Source: Methanobacterium veterum (lineage in GTDB: Archaea > Methanobacteriota > Methanobacteria > Methanobacteriales > Methanobacteriaceae). Taken from it: a stretch of 64,000 bases of DNA. Position numbers and translations under genes: made by a program. This document shows positions 55,490 through 64,000 of this stretch, in pieces (the first letter of the stretch is position 1; each line of letters starts with the position of its first letter). The stretch is from NCBI RefSeq assembly GCF_000745485.1, contig NZ_JQJK01000008.1:628002-692001 (forward strand). Direction: 5' to 3'. The notes under the pieces were generated by a model. It was given only the letters and a program-made list of their open reading frames with translations. It made no database searches and was not told where the DNA came from.

Positions 55490-56211
55490 TTTAACTTCCT
55501 GTTTAAATAAAGTTCATTAGATTACTTTTGTAAACATTGTCCATAAAATATACAATTTTGTAAACATTTTATAAAAGTAAATGATATTCACTATTTAATT
55601 AATTTATCGTATTAAATTTTTACCGTATGTCACATTTTAAAATTAAACTGCAAATGTTTAAAAACGCTATTAAATGGATATTCCTTCTTATGACTTACAA
55701 GGGTAATTTAAGTATTGATAAAAGCATAAATCTCTTTTAAAGATTATACAAATAAATAATATGCATATATCCAATTAAAATTGAATAAATCCCCAAAAAT
55801 AGTTTTTATGGCCAAAAACAGGGCACAGAATTTTTGCTGCAGGCAAATCGTAGATTTGCGGTTCGGGAAATTGCATTTCCCTCAACGTCAAAATCATAGA
55901 TTCTTGCAGTTTTCTCAGGTTAGAAAAATATAAAACATTTTCTAAAATACACAGTATTTCTGAACCTTAATGTTTTTAACAAAATTGATTAATACTTTAA
56001 AATATAAATGATAGAATCATATCAATAACGTTAATGTGGTGTAAAATTAGTGTTTATATTGAATTTAAATAAATTTAGCCTAATTAAGGCTTTTAACTGA
56101 TTATTTAAGTAAAGAACATAGTTTATGCCAAATATAACCTTTATACTCATATCTAATTAAATAAATAGAATTAAAAGCTTTTAATATAATTTTAAAGATA
56201 AGGTGAAATTT
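55490..56211. other. Divergent intergenic region with a small palindrome array
   Basis: 722 bp between the glycosyltransferase and the phosphoglucosamine mutase gene; two promoters are expected. It contains array F (55826-55915). No gene found. Confidence 0.5.
55826..55915. repeat. Palindrome array F (short)
   Basis: Two clean modules, GCAAATC-GTA-GATTTGC and GGGAAAT-TGC-ATTTCCC, then a worn one (GTCAAAATC-ATA-GATTCTTG). The linkers CGGTTCG and TCAACGTC resemble those in array B. Confidence 0.8.
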
Positions 56212-57558
56212 ATGAAAAGACTATTTGGAACATTTGGGGTCAGAAGACTTGCAAATACAGAATTAACTCCAGAATTTGCATCAAAAATTGCCGCATCCTA
56301 TGGAACACTTGTAAAAGGGAAAGTTGCAGTTGGAGGAGACACAAGAACATCCACAGAAATGATAAAGCATGCAGTGATAAGCGGTTTATTATCATCAGGA
56401 TGTGATGTGATCGATCTTGGAGCTTTACCAACACCTGCTCTCCAATTCGCTGTTAGGAATTATTATGATGGGGGAATCATGATAACAGCTTCTCATAATC
56501 CTCCAAAGTATAATGGAATAAAGTTAATGGATTCTTATGGTATAGGAACTCCTGATGATATGGAACTAAAGATTGAAGATATGTTTTTCGACAGCGCCCC
56601 TGATAGAGTACCCTGGAATGAGATTGGGAAAGTAGAAAAGGATGAAGGAATACTAGAGGAGTATATCCAGAATGTCATAGATCGTGTAGATGCAGAAGCA
56701 ATTAAACAAGCGAAATTAAAAGTAATTGTAGACTGTGGAAGCGGAGCTGCGTGCTTTACAACACCTTACCTTTTAAGAAAGTTAGGTTGTGAAGTACTTA
56801 CCATGAACTGCCAGCCTGATGGATTTTTCCCAGGGAGGGACCCTGAACCTACAGAGCCAAATCTTAAAGAATTAATTGAAGTTGTAAAAGCAACCGGAGC
56901 AGATATTGGTGTTGCACATGATGGGGACGCAGACCGTACTATATGTATAGATGAAAATGGAAATTTTGTTTTTGGTGATAAATCATTTGCACTAGTTGAA
57001 AAATACATGTTAAAAGAAAACAACGGGGGATTAATTGTTACAACCGTAGCTACATCTTCTGCAATTTACGACATTGCAAATGAATACAACGGCGAAGTTA
57101 CAGCAACAAGAGTTGGAGATTTAATTGTTGCAAGAGAACTAAAAGATAAAGACGGCCTATTTGGTGGAGAAGAAAATGGAGGGCTAATATTCCCTGATTT
57201 CGTTTACGGGAGAGATGCTGCTCTTTCAACCGCTAAAGTCATTGAAATAATTGCAAAAACTGGAAAACCTCTTTCAAAGCTCATTGAAGAACTTCCGGTT
57301 TATTATTCAGAAAAAATGAAAATAGAATGTCCAGATGAGTTAAAACAGGAAGTTATGCAGAAAATTGCAGAAGAAACCCGTGAATTTGAAGTAGATACAA
57401 CTGATGGAGTTAAAATCTTTAAAGAGGAAGGATGGGTTATAATAAGACCTTCTGGAACCGAGCCAATATTTAGATGTTTTGCAGAAGCCAAAACAAAAGA
57501 AGAAGCTACTAAAATGGCCGAATGGGGAATATCCCTTATCTCTAAATACTTAAAATAG
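56212..57558 (+). CDS. glmM: Phosphoglucosamine/phosphomannomutase
   Basis: 448 aa alpha-D-phosphohexomutase. Active serine in ITASHNPPKYNGIKL near residue 94, the Mg2+ loop DGDADRT near 238, the sugar-specificity loop GGEENGG near 322, and the phosphate-binding loop RPSGTEP near 417. It makes glucosamine 1-phosphate for UDP-GlcNAc, used in pseudomurein and glycans. The ATG at 56212 has AAGGTGA 6 bases upstream; a GTG nine bases earlier is less likely. Confidence 0.93.
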   Translation: MKRLFGTFGVRRLANTELTPEFASKIAASYGTLVKGKVAVGGDTRTSTEMIKHAVISGLLSSGCDVIDLGALPTPALQFAVRNYYDGGIMITASHNPPKYNGIKLMDSYGIGTPDDMELKIEDMFFDSAPDRVPWNEIGKVEKDEGILEEYIQNVIDRVDAEAIKQAKLKVIVDCGSGAACFTTPYLLRKLGCEVLTMNCQPDGFFPGRDPEPTEPNLKELIEVVKATGADIGVAHDGDADRTICIDENGNFVFGDKSFALVEKYMLKENNGGLIVTTVATSSAIYDIANEYNGEVTATRVGDLIVARELKDKDGLFGGEENGGLIFPDFVYGRDAALSTAKVIEIIAKTGKPLSKLIEELPVYYSEKMKIECPDELKQEVMQKIAEETREFEVDTTDGVKIFKEEGWVIIRPSGTEPIFRCFAEAKTKEEATKMAEWGISLISKYLK

Positions 57559-57674
57559 AAAGTAAATTTCCATATTTACTTTTTAAATCTATTTTTCAAT
57601 GGATTTTATAAAAATAATACCAATAAAATTATAAAATGATTATTACCATAAAATCCTCATTTTATATAATTATT

Positions 57675-57911
57675 TCATTTTTCCATGGATTTACTTATAT
57701 CTATAGAAGAATTATATCCTTTATCCCTCAGACTGTCCAGAATATTTAAAACTGATTTATTTGCACCATTATCCTCAGCTTGTTAAATTATATCTTGCTT
57801 ACTTGCAGGGAAACTTATACCTTTAAGGTAATATTCAACTGTGCAGGACTTACTTTCACATTTACCGCCTTTACCAGTTGCAAAGAACTGTTTAATTTCG
57901 TGTGAACCGCC
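57675..57911 (-). pseudogene. DUF2795 protein, nonsense-mutated
   Basis: Reading leftward: ...GKGGKCESKSCTVEYYLKGISFPASKQDII, a TAA stop (57783-57785), then QAEDNGANKSVLNILDSLRDKGYNSSIDISKSMEK-stop. Both sides match the DUF2795 layout (YLKG..FPASK.d...A..NGA...VL..L..L.D..Y.s..d.sk). A GAA-to-TAA change explains the stop. No start codon is left at the 5' side. A recent pseudogene. Confidence 0.75.
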
Positions 57912-58150
57912 TTAAGCAAAAATGGTTATAAATAAATCAAAATAAGTATATAAACATTAAGTGGAAGAATATCCCACATTTATCTTCCAATTTCCCCTTA
58001 TTTAATATTTTCAGGTTTCATCCTGAAATATCATTCAGTTCAATTCAGATATTTGCAAGACATTCTTCCAACATTAACTATGATCATTAAACTATAAAAA
58101 ATTTATGATTATATTTAAATTTAGTAATACAAAATCAGCATGTATATTAT
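57912..58150. other. Intergenic spacer
   Basis: About 240 bp, AT-rich, between the DUF2795 remnant and the zinc-knuckle gene. Nothing recognised. Confidence 0.35.
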
Positions 58151-58387
58151 CTACCTGTAAAATCCATAAAATTCAGCACAATGGGCGCAAAATGGATATT
58201 TTCCCTTCCAGTAATAACTTTCATCATCTGCATTAATGTTGAATTTTTTATGGCAGATATAACATTCTTCTATCTTTTCAGGCTTTTCTTCTACTTCTTC
58301 TTCGCAAATTTCTTCATCCTTTGCCACTGTTTTTTTGTCTTTTCCAGTTTCTTCGATATTACCACGACCTATAAACCTGATATTCAT
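58151..58387 (-). CDS. Small zinc-knuckle protein
   Basis: 78 aa. An acidic middle (EICEEEVEEKPEKIEE) then two knuckles C-YI-C-HKKF and C-AH-C-AEF, likely one zinc ribbon. The end PFCAHCAEFYGFYR is aromatic. Not recognised as a named family. Single gene. Confidence 0.68.
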   Translation of the reverse strand: MNIRFIGRGNIEETGKDKKTVAKDEEICEEEVEEKPEKIEECYICHKKFNINADDESYYWKGKYPFCAHCAEFYGFYR

Positions 58388-58562
58388 TTTAATTTAACTT
58401 AAATTTTATTAATTAGGGTTTAAAATTAAATTAATAAGCAGTTTAAAAATTTAATTTTTGAAATTGTATTATACAGTATTGAACTTAAAGTTTATGATAT
58501 GAAGTACTTTTTTAAAGCAAAAATAGAAAAAAACAATAAAAAGTTAATACAAAGAATAGGTC

Positions 58563-59129
58563 ATGAAAAAACGAAAAGTAGCCTGGGGAATAACTGGAAG
58601 CGGCGATAAACTGGTAAAAATAACAGAAATCGTTCGAAAAATAAAAGAAGAATATGAGGATGAATTTGAAATAAGAGCATACGTATCTAAAGCTGGAGAT
58701 CAGGTTTTAAAATATTATGGCCTTTTTAAGCCTTTGGAGATTGATTTTGACAGGCTTTGGGTAGAAATTAATGCCAATGCACCTTTTTTAGCAGGAGAAA
58801 TACAGCTTGGATCCTATGAATTCATGTTAATCGCTCCGGCGACATCCAATACTGTTGCAAAGATAGCATTAAGGATAGGTGATTCATTAATTCCTAATGC
58901 AGCAATCATGGGTCAAAAAGCAAATATTCCAATTTATGTACTGCCATCAGACGTAGAAGAAGGTGTTACAGTAACACAACTTCCTGATGGAAGTGATCTT
59001 GAATTGATTATAAGAAAAGAAGACGTAGAACACGTTGATAAACTGGCCAGTATGGGCATACATATCTTGAAGAGCCCTGAAGAAATTTATGATGTTTTTA
59101 AGAAGCACGCGAATCTGAAAGATTCATAG
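58563..59129 (+). CDS. afpA: Archaeoflavoprotein (AfpA/MJ0208 type)
   Basis: 188 aa flavoprotein of the UbiX/HFCD type. AWGITGSGDKLVKITEIV at the FMN-phosphate loop, LIAPATSNTVAKIALRIGDSLIPNAA (the PATxNT motif) near residue 100. Known for AfpA: takes electrons from ferredoxin in methanogens/Archaeoglobus and supplies a flavoprotein or oxidase partner. Single gene; a hairpin array begins at its stop codon. Confidence 0.9.
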   Translation: MKKRKVAWGITGSGDKLVKITEIVRKIKEEYEDEFEIRAYVSKAGDQVLKYYGLFKPLEIDFDRLWVEINANAPFLAGEIQLGSYEFMLIAPATSNTVAKIALRIGDSLIPNAAIMGQKANIPIYVLPSDVEEGVTVTQLPDGSDLELIIRKEDVEHVDKLASMGIHILKSPEEIYDVFKKHANLKDS

Positions 59130-59302
59130 CGTCAAAAACTATCAAAAACTTCGTTTTGATGCCTGCAAAAACCAGAGGTTTTTGCGGCCGAGAAAATAAA
59201 TTTCCTCCGGCATGTAAAAATCTACGATTTCTACGGTTGCGAATTTTCAATTCGCAAACACAGAAAATGCTTTGCATTTTCTTAAGCTTTGTTTTTGATA
59301 GT
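59128..59302. repeat. Palindrome array E, enclosed by a long-range inverted repeat
   Basis: Inner modules: arms GCAAAAACC around AGA, TGCGAATT-TTC-AATTCGCA, arms AGAAAATGC around TTT, and arms ATCAAAA around CTTCG. The outer arms CTATCAAAAAC (near 59137) and GTTTTTGATAG (near 59293) enclose the whole set, so it can fold into a cloverleaf-like structure. It begins immediately after the afpA stop. Confidence 0.85.
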
Positions 59303-59343
59303 ATGCAAGCAAAAAATGAAAAATAATTAGATTACCCCCAATA

Positions 59344-59688
59344 TTAACGTACATGTGACTGTGGAGCAGCGTCCCTTATCTGTAAAGTAACCTGAAATTT
59401 ATATCCAGATCCGCTTTCATCCTCTGTAAGATCAGTTACTCCTCTAAAATAATGATTCCATCTATCTCCTGAATTTGCAATGTCCATTCCAAGAGATTCC
59501 ATATCATTTATCTTAGAGAAAAATTCATATGCATCTATAAGTTCTTCCCGTGGGGCTTTAATATTAATTTGTACTACTCCCCCTGTTTTATTTAAAAATC
59601 TGACGTAATCTTCTTTTATTTCAACTTTATCCTTACCAAACCTTTTTTCTCCACCAAGTTTTTTAAATACGACATCGGATTCACTCAT
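59344..59688 (-). CDS. Hypothetical small soluble protein
   Basis: 114 aa, alpha/beta (KDKVEIKEDYVRFLNKTGGVVQINIKAPREELIDAYEFFSKIN). No motif recognised. The start has GAGGTCATTTT upstream. Single gene. Coding appearance is good. Confidence 0.65.
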   Translation of the reverse strand: MSESDVVFKKLGGEKRFGKDKVEIKEDYVRFLNKTGGVVQINIKAPREELIDAYEFFSKINDMESLGMDIANSGDRWNHYFRGVTDLTEDESGSGYKFQVTLQIRDAAPQSHVR

Positions 59689-60008
59689 AAAATGACCTCT
59701 TTTTATTATAGTATTAAATTATGAACATAAAAATATAAATTTTTTTCTACCTGCAATTTAATTCAATGATTTATATAAAAAAATAATAATTATAAACAGA
59801 TTTTAGATAAAATTACAGCGTAAAAAATGTCTAATTCTGCAGCGTGTCATTAACCACACCCACATAACCTAAAAAAGATTATATTTTTAAATAGTGAGCT
59901 TTAAACTCTAAAAAGAAGTATTAATCCCTTTAAAAATATTTAAAATAAAAAATAAATCCTATTGTTTAAATTTTCATTTTTATAAAATAAGTAAAGATTA
60001 GGTTATTA
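59689..60008. other. Intergenic spacer
   Basis: 320 bp, AT-rich, upstream of the 114-aa gene and downstream of the adenosine-specific kinase gene. Nothing recognised. Confidence 0.4.
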
Positions 60009-60497
60009 TTAAAATTTATAACCAAATTCCCTTAAAAATTTCTTCCGGTATTCTTCGTCGTCCTTACTTTCAATTCCTTTAGGCTTAAAACCATCTATTA
60101 TACTTAATATACCTCTTCCCTGCTCAGTTTCAGCAACTATTACCTGGACAGGATTTGCAGTTGCACAGTAAATATTTACAACTTCAGGCACGTTCATTAT
60201 ACGCTGTATAACATTGATTGGATATGCATTTTTAAGAAATATTAAAAATGAATGGCCACATCCAAGTTCAAACATCTTATCTGCAGCAAGCTTAGTAAGG
60301 GATTCCTCATTACCTGATTTTCTTACCAAACAATCTCCTGAAGCTTCACTAAATGCAAGTCCAAATTCAGCACCAGGCACCGTATTTACAATTGATTCAT
60401 GAAGGTCTTCAACTGTTTTTATGAAGTGGCTCTGGCCTAAAATTAAGTTACAATCCTCTGGAGCTTCTAATTTTACTATTTCAGTTTCGAATTTCAT
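60009..60497 (-). CDS. Adenosine-specific kinase (DUF355)
   Basis: 162 aa. It matches the small archaeal adenosine-specific kinase family: [41 protein letters not shown] and [33 protein letters not shown] at 60524 would add nine residues; the ATG at 60497 fits the family start ([15 protein letters not shown]). It phosphorylates adenosine or a like nucleoside. Confidence 0.92.
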   Translation of the reverse strand: MKFETEIVKLEAPEDCNLILGQSHFIKTVEDLHESIVNTVPGAEFGLAFSEASGDCLVRKSGNEESLTKLAADKMFELGCGHSFLIFLKNAYPINVIQRIMNVPEVVNIYCATANPVQVIVAETEQGRGILSIIDGFKPKGIESKDDEEYRKKFLREFGYKF

Positions 60498-60654
60498 TTT
60501 AATCCCATTAATATTTATATCCAATTTACAGTATTAATTTACGCTTTTTCGCTACTTTAACAAATAATTAACACATTCAAACAGATATCACTGCAACTCC
60601 CCAACAGCAATGTAATAAATAGTGAAACATTCATATTATTTAACGGTGATAAAT

Positions 60655-61224
60655 ATGAAAAAATCAATTGGTGCAAAAACTATTGTATATCCCACTCCTG
60701 TTTTTATAATTGGAACTTATGATGAAAATGGGAAACCAAACGCTATGAATGTTGCATGGGGAGGGATATCATGTTCCAGCCCGCCTTGTGTTTCTATTTC
60801 AGTAAGAGAAGCTACTTACACCCATGGAAATATTCTAGATAAAAAAGCTTTTACAGTGAATATTCCCTCTGAAAGCCACATTAAAGAAGCAGATTATTTT
60901 GGAATCGCATCTGGAAAAAATGAAGATAAATTTGCCGCTACAGGGTTAACACCTGTTAAAAGCGAACTTGTAGATGCACCTTACATCAAAGAGTTTCCCC
61001 TTATTTTAGAATGTAAACTTGTTAACACAACTGAACTAGGGTTACACACCCACTTTACAGGTGAAATAATAGATGTAAAAGTGGATGAAAATTTACTGGA
61101 TAATGAAAATCCAGACATAGAGCAAATTAAGCCATTTTTATACGATCCTTCATCCAGATCATATTATGGTATTGGTAAACACCTTGAAAAAGCATTTTCC
61201 TTAGGTAAAGATATAAATAAATGA
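60655..61224 (+). CDS. Flavin reductase-like (flavoredoxin family) protein, second copy
   Basis: 189 aa, about two-thirds identical by eye to the 16009-16608 gene in the first half. [59 protein letters not shown] is the FMN-binding core. The ATG follows GGTGATAAAT; an in-frame start 33 bases upstream is not favoured. Its redox partner may be the archaeoflavoprotein nearby, but this is inference. Confidence 0.9.
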   Translation: MKKSIGAKTIVYPTPVFIIGTYDENGKPNAMNVAWGGISCSSPPCVSISVREATYTHGNILDKKAFTVNIPSESHIKEADYFGIASGKNEDKFAATGLTPVKSELVDAPYIKEFPLILECKLVNTTELGLHTHFTGEIIDVKVDENLLDNENPDIEQIKPFLYDPSSRSYYGIGKHLEKAFSLGKDINK

Positions 61225-61487
61225 TTTAGCGTGCTAATACTTAAAATAAATATCATATGATTACATTAAGAGGTTTGAATATCATTTAAGGAATTTTTTG
61301 TAGATTTAACCTATCTAAAACATTTCTTTTTATACTTTTTAATATAAAACCAGCACAGAATTACATTTGAAAGTTATATACTAAACGTTTAAATCATCTA
61401 TCAGACCTTATTTTTTTAAAATAATTTTAGTTACGGCTTTTTTACTTAAAATATAAATCTATTTATATAAACAATATCTCCTAATTT
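61225..61487. other. Intergenic spacer
   Basis: 263 bp, very AT-rich, before the duplicated leader of the secreted protein. Nothing recognised. Confidence 0.35.
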
Positions 61488-61691
61488 TAATACGTTATAA
61501 ACTAGTTTTAAATGAAAAAATAAGATTTAAAAGCATTTATTTTCGAATTTTAAATCAAAAAATTTATATGATCTGCAAAATTGAACATTAAACTGTCCAT
61601 AAACTCTAAAAAGGGTTCTAAAATTTGATAAAAAGAATTTTTTAAAGTATAAAATTTAGTAGGTGTAGTTTTTGGATACGGAGGCGGTAAA
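61488..61691 (+). promoter_or_regulatory. Promoter and long leader of the transglutaminase-like gene (copy 1)
   Basis: About 200 bp that match 62627-62833. TATA box TTTATATG at 61563, then a block starting TTGAACATTA, and near the end GTAGGTGTAG, TTTTTGGATA and CGGAGGCGGTAAAATT. The distance from the TATA box to the ATT is 129 bp here and 127 bp in copy 2. Confidence 0.7.
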
Positions 61692-62402
61692 ATTAAGGTA
61701 AAAATATTAATAGCAGTGATTATCGTTTTTTGTATAACGCTGCTTAGTTTGGAGGACATATATGCCACTGAAGACATTGAAAACACGACATATAACCTCG
61801 ATCAAGAAATAACTGAAAATAGTAATTTAACAAATACGAATGACACCACAGATATAACTAACAGTACTAACCCAATTGATATTACCAGTTCAAACACGAC
61901 AAGTACAGATTACTTAGCAGCAGGTGGCGAAACAAAAGCATCAAAATCTTTGTCACAGTATGTTCAAACCACCAAGAACTGTCAGGTAACTAATTCACAA
62001 ATTCAAGCACTGGCAAAATCAATAACAAGCGGTAAATCATCAGCATATGACAAAGCAGTGGCAATATTCAACTGGGTAAGAGATAAATTAGGTTATTCCT
62101 TCTATTACAACACCAAGTATGGTGCTGTCGGCACTCTAAATGCTAAAACAGGAAATTGTGTTGATACAGCCCATTTACTGATAGCTCTTGAAAGGGCTGC
62201 AGGAATACCCGCAAGATATGTACACGGTTACTGTAAATTTTCAAGCGGTAACTGGTATGGACATGTATGGGCACAAATATACATTGAGGGTAAATGGTAC
62301 AATGCAGATGCAACCAGCTACAGAAACACTTTTGGTGTTATAAAAAACTGGAATACTAAAACAGCGAAAATATACGATACATATGCTTCTTTACCATTCT
62401 AA
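61692..62402 (+). CDS. Secreted transglutaminase-like cysteine protease/peptidase
   Basis: 236 aa from the ATT at 61692 (a GTG at 61716 gives 228 aa). Residues 1-24 read as a signal peptide ([24 protein letters not shown]), then a T/N-rich linker (about 30-85), then a transglutaminase-core domain: Cys in [20 protein letters not shown], His in [10 protein letters not shown], Asp in NADATS. Methanogen pseudomurein-cleaving enzymes use this fold, so it may act on the cell wall. Confidence 0.85.
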   Translation: MKVKILIAVIIVFCITLLSLEDIYATEDIENTTYNLDQEITENSNLTNTNDTTDITNSTNPIDITSSNTTSTDYLAAGGETKASKSLSQYVQTTKNCQVTNSQIQALAKSITSGKSSAYDKAVAIFNWVRDKLGYSFYYNTKYGAVGTLNAKTGNCVDTAHLLIALERAAGIPARYVHGYCKFSSGNWYGHVWAQIYIEGKWYNADATSYRNTFGVIKNWNTKTAKIYDTYASLPF

Positions 62403-62626
62403 GCATACGTACCACTTCTTTTTTTTACCTTAAAATATCTTATTTACATTTTACAAAATATAAATTCTTAGCGGCTTAAATTTAAGTACGAAAATTGTAT
62501 TAACTTATATTTAAAGACGCTATAATAAAACATTAACATATATATAGTTGCTTATTTTCCAAAAATAGCTTTAATTATAGATTATTTAGTTAAAATAAAA
62601 ACGCAAACATATAAATGCACACACAA
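62403..62626. other. Intergenic spacer
   Basis: AT-rich, contains a short T-rich tract just after the stop of the transglutaminase-like gene (CTTCTTTTTTT near 62415), a likely terminator. Otherwise nothing recognised. Confidence 0.4.
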
Positions 62627-62833
62627 TTATTTAATACGCTATAAGCTAGTTTTAAATTAAAAAATACGATTTAATAATGCCCATTTCACATTTTCAAACC
62701 AAAAGATTTATATAATCTGTGAAATTGAACATTATACTGTCCAAAAAGTTTAAAAGGTTTCTAAATTTTAAGAAAATATATTCTTATATTATGAGGCCCC
62801 ATAGGTGTATTTTTTGGATATGGAGGCGGTAAA
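62627..62833 (+). promoter_or_regulatory. Promoter and long leader of the last secreted gene (copy 2)
   Basis: Duplicate of 61488-61691. TATA box TTTATATA at 62707, TTGAACATTA block, ATAGGTGTATTTTTTGGATA and GGAGGCGGTAAAATTA. In another frame an ATG (62820) could encode an 11-residue leader peptide, but copy 1 has ACG there. Confidence 0.7.
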
Positions 62834-64000
62834 ATTACGAAGCGAAGATTATTAACAATGCTAATCATTTTAATCTTAGCATTGCTCAGTATAAATAACA
62901 TATCTGCCGCTACAGGAAACCAAACCGGAAATATAACTAATACTAGCGAAATACAACAAAATAACACCAATATAACAAATAACAACAATACAACTATTCA
63001 AAGCTCCTCTAAAACTACCAATAATTCGAATATAACAAATAACAACAGCACTACACAATCTAATGAAGCCGCTGGTGGAAGTTCGTACTCAAAAGTAAAG
63101 GGAATCTGGTTAAAAGCTGAAGATGTGAATAATTTAAACGTTACGGCACTTAAAAACTTAGGGATTACAGATGTATTCGTTAAAACGAATCTAATTTCTA
63201 CTCCAACGTATCCAAGTGTCTTAACCTCTATTCTACAGAAATTACAAGGTACTAATATACGAGTTCATGCATGGATTACATGTTTCATAGATGCAAACGG
63301 TAACTGGGTTAATCCAGCAAATACAACTCAACAACAGTTTTTAATTAACAGCATCACTACTATCGTGAAAAATTATGACATAGACGGGATCAATCTGGAC
63401 TACGTAAGATATCCTGGAACAGCATACAAGTATACTGATGCAACAGGGACCATAACCTCATTCGTACAACGGGTTTATGATACGGTTAAATCATTAAATT
63501 CATCAATAGCAATTTCAGCGGATGTGATGCCTGAAGGATCTGTGAATGCGTATTACTACGGTCAAGACTACGCTCAGCTTGCAAAATACCTTGATTTTAT
63601 AGTCCCAATGGTTTACAAAGGTAATTATGGGTACACCAGCTCAACCAGTACTTACAGTATAAGTAATGGTACAACATGGATAGGAAAACAAATTTCTTAT
63701 ATAGTCAGCCAAGCTGGCAGTACACCGGTCATAGCTGGTCTTCAGACTTACCGTTCAGATAGTAATGTAACATCAATACCTGCAGGTGAATTACAAAACG
63801 ACATAAATGCAGCAATAGACAACGGATCATCAGGATACGCATTGTTTAGATATGGACTAATTAACAGCAATTTCAGTGTCGACAGTACTTCACCAACTGT
63901 TACGAGTGTTGATCCTGTAAATAATGCTGTAAACGTTCCAGTTAATAAAACTATTAAAGTTACATTCAGCGAACCAATAAAACTAGGAACATCAGGAATA
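62834..64000 (+). CDS. Secreted glycoside hydrolase-like protein with Ig-like domain (3' end beyond window)
   Basis: Open from the ATT at 62834 through to the window end (389 codons). An internal ATG at 62858 is the other start candidate. Signal peptide TKRRLLTMLIILILALLSINNISAA, then an N/T-rich linker (about 30-80), a TIM-barrel domain with VKGIWLKAEDV, HAWITCFIDANGNWVNPA, and DIDGINLDYVRYPG (catalytic-acid type Asp), a family related to putative glycoside hydrolase DUF4015-like. It ends in VTSVDPVNNAVNVPVNKTIKVTFSEPI, a Big_5-type Ig-like repeat. Likely a cell surface protein. Confidence 0.85.
   Translation, partial: MTKRRLLTMLIILILALLSINNISAATGNQTGNITNTSEIQQNNTNITNNNNTTIQSSSKTTNNSNITNNNSTTQSNEAAGGSSYSKVKGIWLKAEDVNNLNVTALKNLGITDVFVKTNLISTPTYPSVLTSILQKLQGTNIRVHAWITCFIDANGNWVNPANTTQQQFLINSITTIVKNYDIDGINLDYVRYPGTAYKYTDATGTITSFVQRVYDTVKSLNSSIAISADVMPEGSVNAYYYGQDYAQLAKYLDFIVPMVYKGNYGYTSSTSTYSISNGTTWIGKQISYIVSQAGSTPVIAGLQTYRSDSNVTSIPAGELQNDINAAIDNGSSGYALFRYGLINSNFSVDSTSPTVTSVDPVNNAVNVPVNKTIKVTFSEPIKLGTSGI

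Noticed and set aside
62761..63058. Leftward ORFs (75 and 60 codons) at the end of the window
   Set aside because: They are antisense to the leader and N-terminal linker of the secreted hydrolase-like gene.

Overview
The window reads as a stretch of chromosome from a hydrogenotrophic methanogen of the order Methanobacteriales, most likely Methanobacterium or a close relative (inference). The support is: the archaeal Glu-tRNA(Gln) amidotransferase pair gatD-gatE; the methanogen enzyme SepCysS; an archaeoflavoprotein; a ferredoxin:disulfide reductase; LigI-type DNA ligase; adenosine-specific kinase; TATA boxes; GGTGA/GGAGG ribosome binding sites; and AT-rich spacers with many tracts of T.

Layout. 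0-2.5 kb: a membrane-anchored unknown and an MFS exporter. 2.8-6.5 kb: a signalling cluster of three roadblock/LC7 proteins and a small GTPase, divergent from a TrmB-like regulator. 6.6-12.6 kb: alpha/beta hydrolase, iron-sulfur flavoprotein, HxlR regulator, solenoid protein, metallo-hydrolase, AI-2E-type transporter, nitroreductase. 12.8-20.3 kb: a small RHH protein, a PocR/PAS histidine kinase, a flavin reductase, an aldo/keto reductase with its TetR regulator, a NYN-domain protein and a frameshifted acetyltransferase. 20.4-26.3 kb: tRNA-Ser(CGA), DUF5654 membrane proteins, a methyltransferase, three tandem GyrI-like proteins, a broken gene, an acetyltransferase and an epimerase. 26.4-31.7 kb: a PadR-regulated ABC exporter with a ferredoxin gene in the operon, a truncated QueG-like protein and two methyltransferases. 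31.8-42 kb: housekeeping genes: ribB under an FMN riboswitch, SepCysS, thioredoxin reductase, gatE/gatD, a CBS protein and thiC. 42-53 kb: a redox and DNA-repair island: glutaredoxin, FTR-rubredoxin fusion, AEP primase-polymerase plus DNA ligase, three stand-alone ATP-cone proteins, DUF72, family 4 uracil-DNA glycosylase, Fpg and a second DNA ligase. 53-61 kb: flippase-like protein, glycosyltransferase, phosphoglucosamine mutase, archaeoflavoprotein, adenosine-specific kinase and a second flavin reductase. 61.5-64 kb: two secreted surface proteins with a shared long leader; the second runs off the end of the window.

The feature that ordinary annotation does not explain is a family of modular palindrome arrays, found in at least ten places. 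Each module is a 7-10 bp perfect inverted repeat around a loop that is nearly always exactly three bases; stem sequences vary from module to module. Modules sit in tandem, sit inside the loops of other modules, interrupt genes, lie in frame inside one coding region, and in three places lie between direct duplications of the neighbouring gene or tRNA. They look like a mobile or expanding element that I cannot match to a named family.

Regulation visible in the sequence: three ATATC-N8-GATAT sites before the PadR gene; paired ATTGAC-N3-TCAGTCTA sites before the TetR gene and its reductase; an FMN riboswitch and an intrinsic-type terminator around ribB; and a conserved leader with apparent AUU start codons on the two surface genes. 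All function calls come from reading the translated sequences; no database search was run.
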